Assembly: GCA_051653605.1 (NCBI GenBank) | Contig: JBOFWL010000145.1 | Location: forward strand, 372,001-436,000 | Source: JBOFWL01 sp051653605 | GTDB taxonomy: Bacteria > Spirochaetota > Brevinematia > Brevinematales > Brevinemataceae | Length of the DNA: 64,000 nucleotides | Reading direction: 5' to 3' | In this document: positions 58,924 to 64,000 of the stretch, in pieces | Numbering within the stretch: position 1 is the stretch's first letter | Layout of the letters: each line of letters starts with the position of its first letter | Position numbers and translations under genes: made by a program | The notes under the pieces: generated by a model | Databases searched by the model: none | What the model saw: the letters and a program-made list of their open reading frames with translations, nothing else | What the model was told of the DNA's origin: nothing

Positions 58924-61900
58924 TCAGCTTCTAATATCTCGAATAAAACTCATGAGCCGATGAACCTTTTGCTCGGCAGTGGCGTCGAAAGTATCATAGG
59001 TGAGTAGATTGGGATTGAAGGGACTGAACTTTACGGGGTGTACTCCATTTTGAGCGATCTCCATTACCTTGAGTGGATCAGCTTGGCTTTTAGATGAAAA
59101 AATAATTTCAATTCTATTTGTTTTTTCTGTAACAGATGCAATTCCAATTTTTCCTGCCTCAATTTTTAATCGAGCAATGGCAAAAAGGGTATCAAGCTCT
59201 TGAGGAAGGGGGCCAAATCGGTCTCGAAGCTCTCTTTTTAATTCATCAGCACTATCTTGTTCTTGTAAGGAGAGAATTTTCTTGTAAGTTTCCATTTTTA
59301 ACGAGGGTTCACTAATAAAATGGTCGGGAATGAATGCGTCGTAGGCAAGATCCACAAGAGGTTCGGGGGTTTCTTTATAGACTCCTTGTATTTTTTGTAC
59401 TTCTTCTCGAAGCAACCTCATATACATATCATAACCTACAGCCGATAGGTGCCCGTGTTGTTCTTCTCCCAAAATATTTCCTGCCCCACGAATTTCCATA
59501 TCTTGACGAGCGATTTGAAATCCTGCACCAAGTTCTGTATATTCGGCAAGGGCATCAAGACGTTTATTTGCTGATTCCGTAATATTTTTATGTTCGGGAA
59601 AAAGAAAATAGGCAAAAGCTTGTTTGGAGGATCGACCTACGCGCCCTTTTAGCTGATAAAGCTGGCTTAAACCTAAGCGCTGGGAATCACTAACAATTAA
59701 GGTGTTGGCGTTGGGAATATCCAGTCCACTTTCAACAATGGTTGTAGCAATAAGAACATTATATGTTCCACGCATGAATCCTAAAAAGGCGTCTTCTAGT
59801 TGATCTTCCGCCATTTGTCCGTGAGCCACCGTAACGGATGCCTCTGGTACGAGATTGGTGATCATGTCTGCAAAACTTTCAAGTTCTTTTATTCGATTTT
59901 GGATGAAGTAGACTTGCCCTCCTCTATCTAGCTCGGAACGAATAGCATCGCGGACAATATCTTCACGAAAATCAGATACGATAGTCTCTACTGGAATACG
60001 AAGCTCGGGCGGAGTTTGCAATGTTGAAAAAGAACGTAGACTGCCCAAGGCAAGGGAAAGTGTTCGAGGAATGGGAGTTGCTGAGAGTGAAAGAATATCT
60101 GTTAGAGGATGCTGAGCCTTAATTTTCTCTTTTTGCTCAACACCAAATTTATGTTCTTCATCAATGATGAGTAAACCCAGTTTTTTGAAGTGCACATCCT
60201 TACTTAAAAGGGAGTGTGTTCCTACTAAGATATCTATCTCTTGAGCAGCAAGTTTTTTAAGGATTTCTTTTCTATCTTCGTATTCAGTAAAACGCGTGAC
60301 CAGACCAATTTTTACAGGAAAATCCTTAAAGCGTTCTAGACAAGTAAGGTAATGTTGTTCGGCTAAAATTGTTGTGGGAGCAAGCATTGCCGCTTGTGTT
60401 CCTGCATATACTGCTTTGAACGCTGCTCGTAAGGCAATCTCTGTTTTTCCAAAGCCTACGTCTCCGCATAAAAGCCTATCCATTGGCTTTGGATCTTCCA
60501 TATCAGCTTTAATTTCTTCGATTACCTTAATTTGATCCGGAGTTTCTATATAGGGAAATTTATCTTCAAATAATTTTTGTTCTTCCCCGTCGTGGGGGAA
60601 GGCAATACCTTCTAGAGCAACCCGTTTTGCGTGGGCTTCTACCAAAGCTTTGGCAAAACGCATTATATCTTCGTGGGCTTTTACACGCTTTTTTTGCCAA
60701 CTTTTTCCAGAGAGAGAGTCGAGCTTAACTTTTTTAGCGTCATCAACAGAACCCGTATAACGGCCAATGAGATCTGCCTGCTCAAGAGGGACAAATAATT
60801 TTTGCTTATCAGCATAGGTAATGAGGATATAATCTTTTTCTTTATCAAGAACCTTAATACGTTCGATACCTTGGAAAATCCCAATACCATGGTTAAGGTG
60901 AACAACGGCATCCCCTGTTTGAATATCTTTTTCGAAGGGTGTAAAAATAGCTTGCTTGAGGCGTTTTCGAAAAAGTTTTCGTTTTCCGCTAACATCGCTT
61001 TCTCCTGTAAATACGACGCAGCGATCTTCAGAAGTTTGGGAAAATCCAAACTCCCAATTGCCTGTAATAACGAAAAAACCAGTTGCATCTTCGGGGAGAT
61101 CTAAAAAATTCTTTATTAATTTAGGCTGAAATCGCCGAAGCATAATAGTGATTCTGCGAGCACTTTCTTCGTATTCGGCAAAAAAACAAACAAGCAATTT
61201 ATTTTGATATTTTTCGAAGAGTTTTTCTAATTCTACTGTAAAGCCAGAAAAGCCTCCGGCATACCCCCCCTCTTGCTTTACACCTTCGATCGCTTCAACA
61301 CGAGAGCTACGTTCAATAATAGAAGAAGCACCAGCACAAGCATCTTGGTAAGAAGAAATGAGAAGCCGCCCTGCCCCTAGTCTGTCAAAAATGGCGCGTA
61401 CTTTGTTGTCCTCGGCATCGGGGCTTTCCGAGAAGACGACTGTGAATTCCCCACTGCAGTATGATGTAATCGGATTCCCACTTTTATAGTACGACAAAAA
61501 TTCCGAGTGAGCGAGAGGGTGAGGCCACACAAATCCTTCTTTATCTTTTGGAAAAATAAATTCAGCAAGAGGAGCCAGTAAAAACTCGGGGCAATTTTCG
61601 GTGCTAAGCTGTGTTTCTTCATCAAAAAAAGTTAGCCTAAGCACTTGCAACTGGGTATCGTCTTCTCCTTCAAGAATAATTCTTAAGGGAGATGTGCTAT
61701 CAGGCGGGTAAATATCTAGTAGGCGGTTTTTTAGCGTATATTCGCCAACCTCTCTTACTAAAGAAGATCGAGTATAGCCAAAATTTTCCAAAATTTGGCA
61801 AAATGCCTCTAAATTTAAGGTTTTTCCTTTTGAAAGCGAGATGAGGGCTCGATCGAAAGCTGAAACTGGAGGTAAAAGCCTTATAAAACTTTTATGCGAA

Positions 61901-62184
61901 AGCACAACTACATAGGGTTTTTTACTTTGCCTTAATAGAGATAACACGCGCACTCGCTCCGACAGAATATCGGCTGAGGGAACTCCTTGAGAGGAGGGCA
62001 TTAAATCAATAGCTGGAAAAAGTAAGGTGTCAGGTTGGATTGATAAAAGGCTTTCACGAACTTTTTCAGCCAGAGCTTCGGTTTCTGTAACCACAAAAAA
62101 GCTTCGATCGAGCGTACGCAAACGATACAGAAGCGAACCATAAGGAATATTTACAAGGGATGTTTGATGAAAAAGATTGTCCAT
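58924..62184 (-). CDS. mfd: Transcription-repair coupling factor Mfd
   Basis: 1086 aa. Removes stalled RNA polymerase and recruits UvrA. UvrB-like N-terminal part (about residues 1-320), RNA polymerase-interacting domain starting near GDAVVHLNHGIGIFQGIERI, then RecG-like helicase motors with Walker A LCGDVGFGKTEIALRAAF, the DEEH box LIIDEEHKFGVEQKEK, SATPIPRTL and GRVGRSSKQAFAYF, and a C-terminal TRCF domain. Slightly shorter than the Escherichia protein (1148). It starts one base after the stop of the lipoprotein gene before it. Confidence 0.97.
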   Translation of the reverse strand: MDNLFHQTSLVNIPYGSLLYRLRTLDRSFFVVTETEALAEKVRESLLSIQPDTLLFPAIDLMPSSQGVPSADILSERVRVLSLLRQSKKPYVVVLSHKSFIRLLPPVSAFDRALISLSKGKTLNLEAFCQILENFGYTRSSLVREVGEYTLKNRLLDIYPPDSTSPLRIILEGEDDTQLQVLRLTFFDEETQLSTENCPEFLLAPLAEFIFPKDKEGFVWPHPLAHSEFLSYYKSGNPITSYCSGEFTVVFSESPDAEDNKVRAIFDRLGAGRLLISSYQDACAGASSIIERSSRVEAIEGVKQEGGYAGGFSGFTVELEKLFEKYQNKLLVCFFAEYEESARRITIMLRRFQPKLIKNFLDLPEDATGFFVITGNWEFGFSQTSEDRCVVFTGESDVSGKRKLFRKRLKQAIFTPFEKDIQTGDAVVHLNHGIGIFQGIERIKVLDKEKDYILITYADKQKLFVPLEQADLIGRYTGSVDDAKKVKLDSLSGKSWQKKRVKAHEDIMRFAKALVEAHAKRVALEGIAFPHDGEEQKLFEDKFPYIETPDQIKVIEEIKADMEDPKPMDRLLCGDVGFGKTEIALRAAFKAVYAGTQAAMLAPTTILAEQHYLTCLERFKDFPVKIGLVTRFTEYEDRKEILKKLAAQEIDILVGTHSLLSKDVHFKKLGLLIIDEEHKFGVEQKEKIKAQHPLTDILSLSATPIPRTLSLALGSLRSFSTLQTPPELRIPVETIVSDFREDIVRDAIRSELDRGGQVYFIQNRIKELESFADMITNLVPEASVTVAHGQMAEDQLEDAFLGFMRGTYNVLIATTIVESGLDIPNANTLIVSDSQRLGLSQLYQLKGRVGRSSKQAFAYFLFPEHKNITESANKRLDALAEYTELGAGFQIARQDMEIRGAGNILGEEQHGHLSAVGYDMYMRLLREEVQKIQGVYKETPEPLVDLAYDAFIPDHFISEPSLKMETYKKILSLQEQDSADELKRELRDRFGPLPQELDTLFAIARLKIEAGKIGIASVTEKTNRIEIIFSSKSQADPLKVMEIAQNGVHPVKFSPFNPNLLTYDTFDATAEQKVHRLMSFIRDIRS

Positions 62185-62185
62185 T

Positions 62186-62653
62186 TTAAGGGTCTACCAC
62201 CGTTAGTACCGCAAGACTATAAGGGCTTTCTCGATTTTCACTTCTGCTGTATGCGCGTACAAACCACCAAATAGTGGCTGGCGTTGCTCCAAGACCATGG
62301 AAAATATTGTTTGACGCGGCATTATTTATATTTAATTCGAATGTAAAATTGGATACGTTGAAAAAGGGCCGCGAAATCGAAAATGTTGGATCGGTAGCAG
62401 CGATAGATGTTCGCACTATTTTTGTCCCCGAACCAATCACTGCTGAAGATTCGTTTACTGTATAGTATAGATTATACCCTGAAAAGACGTCTTCCGGGTT
62501 TAAGCCTTCAAACATAATTGTGTATGTCCCCGTCCCCGCTGTGGAATACGTTACTTTTAATGCCCCAGGGGGGAATAATCGTGGAATACCACTGGGTGCT
62601 TGCACACCACAGGATGAAAAAAATAAAAAAGATAGTATTAATATATTTTTCAT
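62186..62653 (-). CDS. Lipoprotein directly upstream of mfd (paralogue of the next one)
   Basis: 155 aa. The lipobox is in MKNILILSFLFFSSCG. The mature part begins with a proline-rich stretch (PSGIPRLFPPG), followed by a beta-sandwich-like domain with FEGLNPEDVFSGYNLYYT and WWFVRAYSRSENRES. The same pattern occurs in the gene at 62661 (FEAFNTEAFFSGWRIYIS, VAVYAYSIGDRVFS), so the two are tandem paralogues. The ATG has GAGGG upstream. One base separates it from mfd. Confidence 0.8.
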   Translation of the reverse strand: MKNILILSFLFFSSCGVQAPSGIPRLFPPGALKVTYSTAGTGTYTIMFEGLNPEDVFSGYNLYYTVNESSAVIGSGTKIVRTSIAATDPTFSISRPFFNVSNFTFELNINNAASNNIFHGLGATPATIWWFVRAYSRSENRESPYSLAVLTVVDP

Positions 62654-62660
62654 AAAACCC

Positions 62661-63194
62661 TCATGGAAATGAAAAACGAAAAATGCTGGGCAGGCTAAAT
62701 ACTCTATCCCCAATTGAATAGGCATAAACCGCAACAAAATATTCTGTACCTGGAGCAAATATAGTTGCTCCAAATTCTTCTAGGCCACCAGACATCAAAA
62801 CATTATTAATGATTTCTGCATTTTGAGGATAAAAACGCTCAGATGGCGTTGTCATCGCTCCTGCAAAAGATATAGTTACGTTAGTATCACTAGGGACATT
62901 AAAGTTTGATAGCAAGACAGCGTTTCCTGTTGGTGCTAGTGCAAAGCGAGGGTCATCTGGATCAATTCCTTCTAAATCGGCGCGAGTTGTAGATATATAT
63001 ATTCTCCACCCAGAAAAAAAGGCCTCTGTATTGAATGCCTCAAAACGCACCGCCATACTGAAAGGCTGAGCAACGCCATCCCCTGCTTTTAAAACATTTA
63101 TGCCAAGGGCGGGAGATAATAAGGGGACTCGAGGAACTTCAACGATCTCACATGCAGAGAAAAGAAGCACCATAAAAATAATATATCGTTTCAT
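62661..63194 (-). CDS. Lipoprotein, tandem paralogue
   Basis: 177 aa. Lipobox in MKRYIIFMVLLFSACEI; the ATG at 63194 has GGGAA upstream, and the longer frame has no ribosome site. After PRVPLLSPALG comes a domain with an FN3-like feel (SGWRIYISTTRADLEG, GTEYFVAVYAYSIGD). It shares order and motifs with the lipoprotein at 62186. Function unknown. It lies 7 bases upstream of that gene. Confidence 0.8.
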   Translation of the reverse strand: MKRYIIFMVLLFSACEIVEVPRVPLLSPALGINVLKAGDGVAQPFSMAVRFEAFNTEAFFSGWRIYISTTRADLEGIDPDDPRFALAPTGNAVLLSNFNVPSDTNVTISFAGAMTTPSERFYPQNAEIINNVLMSGGLEEFGATIFAPGTEYFVAVYAYSIGDRVFSLPSIFRFSFP

Positions 63195-63237
63195 AATAAT
63201 TTCCCGTAAAAGCGTAAAATATTTGATCATTGTTGTT

Positions 63238-63996
63238 TTATGGTTGAAAACCTAAGCTATGCCGAATTATTAACTCTGATGAATAGGCTCGTTTTCCTAA
63301 ATAGGAATATTCATTTTGGCGAAGTTGTTTTTCTGTGGGTGCTGTATTAGATCTAAAATTAATAAACCCTTCTTTTTTTACAACCCAACCAAGAGAGTCG
63401 AAGTAGAGTATCATCGCCCATTGGCTTGGATTAAGCCCATATGTTGTAATTTCTACTGGGAGGACTTCTTTAAAGCCATTTTGAGTTTGAATATTGCTTA
63501 ATTGCTTTTTTGTTGCAACCATTGCTGATGCCCGAAAGTCTCCTGTAAAAAGTTGCGTGTAGGGCATGCTTAAACTTTCTGAATAAAAAAAATCTCTTAA
63601 CTGAATCTCTGGAAGAACAATAACTCTTGCAGCAGGAACTTGGTATCTTGTTATATTTGAACTATTAATATAATAAACGAGGGAGTTTCCAACCTTCTCC
63701 ACAGATAAAGTGGAGCCTTGTTTGATATATTGCGCTCGAACAAGGTCAAAATTGTTGTTTATTGTGATTCTATTGGTTTCCCCGTTAATGGTAAGCTCTA
63801 TGGTACTTCCTTTAAGATTATCATCAAATACAAACTTCTCGTAATATGGGCGACCATCTTCTAGAGTGCTGACATACTCAATTGATGCAACGGGGCTACT
63901 AGAAAGAAGATACGGGCTTGTGATAGACACTTCAGGCTTAACATCCTTCACACAGGAGGACAGCAAAATGCACAGCAACAAAAACTTTAACCGCAT
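63238..63996 (-). CDS. Lipoprotein of unknown function
   Basis: 252 aa. Lipobox in MRLKFLLLCILLSSCVKD. The mature protein is beta-rich with STIELTINGETNRITINN and a C-terminal RAYSSELIIRHSLGFQP. It is not clearly similar to the two lipoproteins downstream. The start codon is four bases from the right window edge, so promoter and upstream genes are not visible. It is 43 bases upstream of the tandem pair. Confidence 0.75.
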   Translation of the reverse strand: MRLKFLLLCILLSSCVKDVKPEVSITSPYLLSSSPVASIEYVSTLEDGRPYYEKFVFDDNLKGSTIELTINGETNRITINNNFDLVRAQYIKQGSTLSVEKVGNSLVYYINSSNITRYQVPAARVIVLPEIQLRDFFYSESLSMPYTQLFTGDFRASAMVATKKQLSNIQTQNGFKEVLPVEITTYGLNPSQWAMILYFDSLGWVVKKEGFINFRSNTAPTEKQLRQNEYSYLGKRAYSSELIIRHSLGFQP

Positions 63997-64000
63997 GTAA

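Noticed and set aside
1..64000. Mobile elements, prophage or CRISPR array
   Set aside because: No transposase, integrase, Cas gene, terminal inverted repeats with target duplication, or regularly spaced repeats were seen.

Overview
The window looks like a chromosomal segment of a spirochaete (Spirochaetota). It has AT-rich DNA, a V-type instead of an F-type ATPase, flagellar genes of the spirochaete type (fliL-fliM, plus a long FliY-like switch protein), many lipoproteins and secreted proteins, an MglBAC galactose importer and GldA/F/G-type ABC genes. Genus cannot be fixed from sequence alone; a host-associated, small-genome relative of Treponema such as Entomospira is only a guess. No insertion sequence, prophage, CRISPR array or rRNA operon was seen. 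Two tRNA genes are present.

Layout. 1-1.4 kb: fliL-fliM (minus; fliM runs off the left edge). 1.4-2.1 kb: a secreted protein. 2.2-11.2 kb: one complete V-ATPase operon on the minus strand in the order H/G-I-(zinc-ribbon protein)-K-E-C-F-A-B-D, with a clear promoter at 11.26-11.29 kb and a terminator at 2.16 kb. The K subunit keeps all residues that bind Na+ in the Enterococcus enzyme, so a sodium-coupled ATPase is predicted. 11.4-13.8 kb: a secreted protein, a GIY-YIG protein, fliY and a small membrane ORF. 13.9-15.2 kb: rplY-pth. 15.2-20.5 kb: M20 amidohydrolase, LD-carboxypeptidase, SpmB and SpmA as one tight operon, then rsfS, a lipoprotein and a LolA-like carrier. 20.6-22.9 kb: recA-argJ. 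23-25.2 kb: a hexapeptide acetyltransferase and two secreted proteins. 25.3-27.7 kb: cmk, an M15 zinc peptidase and a small lipoprotein. 27.7-29.3 kb: a patatin and a DUF4349 lipoprotein. 29.4-34.3 kb: HAD hydrolase, pheS, a small membrane protein and pheT.

34.3-40.8 kb is a galactose block. mglB-mglA-mglC (plus) imports galactose or methyl-galactoside and converges on galK-galT (minus), which feed it into the Leloir pathway. 40.8-44.4 kb holds two TPR-type envelope proteins. A long intergenic region with repeated TTCTGAACGAT motifs precedes a PAS-SpoIIE phosphatase (45-47 kb). 47.2-52.2 kb carries an ABC/Gld-type transporter, two perfect parS sites and parA-parB, suggesting the replication-origin side of the chromosome. 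52.2-57.3 kb has a GNAT enzyme, HemW, a DUF1275 membrane protein, a DUF2147 protein, a secreted barrel-like protein and a metalloprotease lipoprotein. Then come tRNA-Leu and tRNA-Cys, an SPFH protein, mfd, and three lipoproteins directly upstream of mfd.

Regulation is unusually readable. At least ten intergenic regions show near-consensus sigma-70 promoters (TTGAAA or TTGACA, mostly a 17-base spacer, TATAAT), and most operons end in strong hairpin-plus-T-run terminators.
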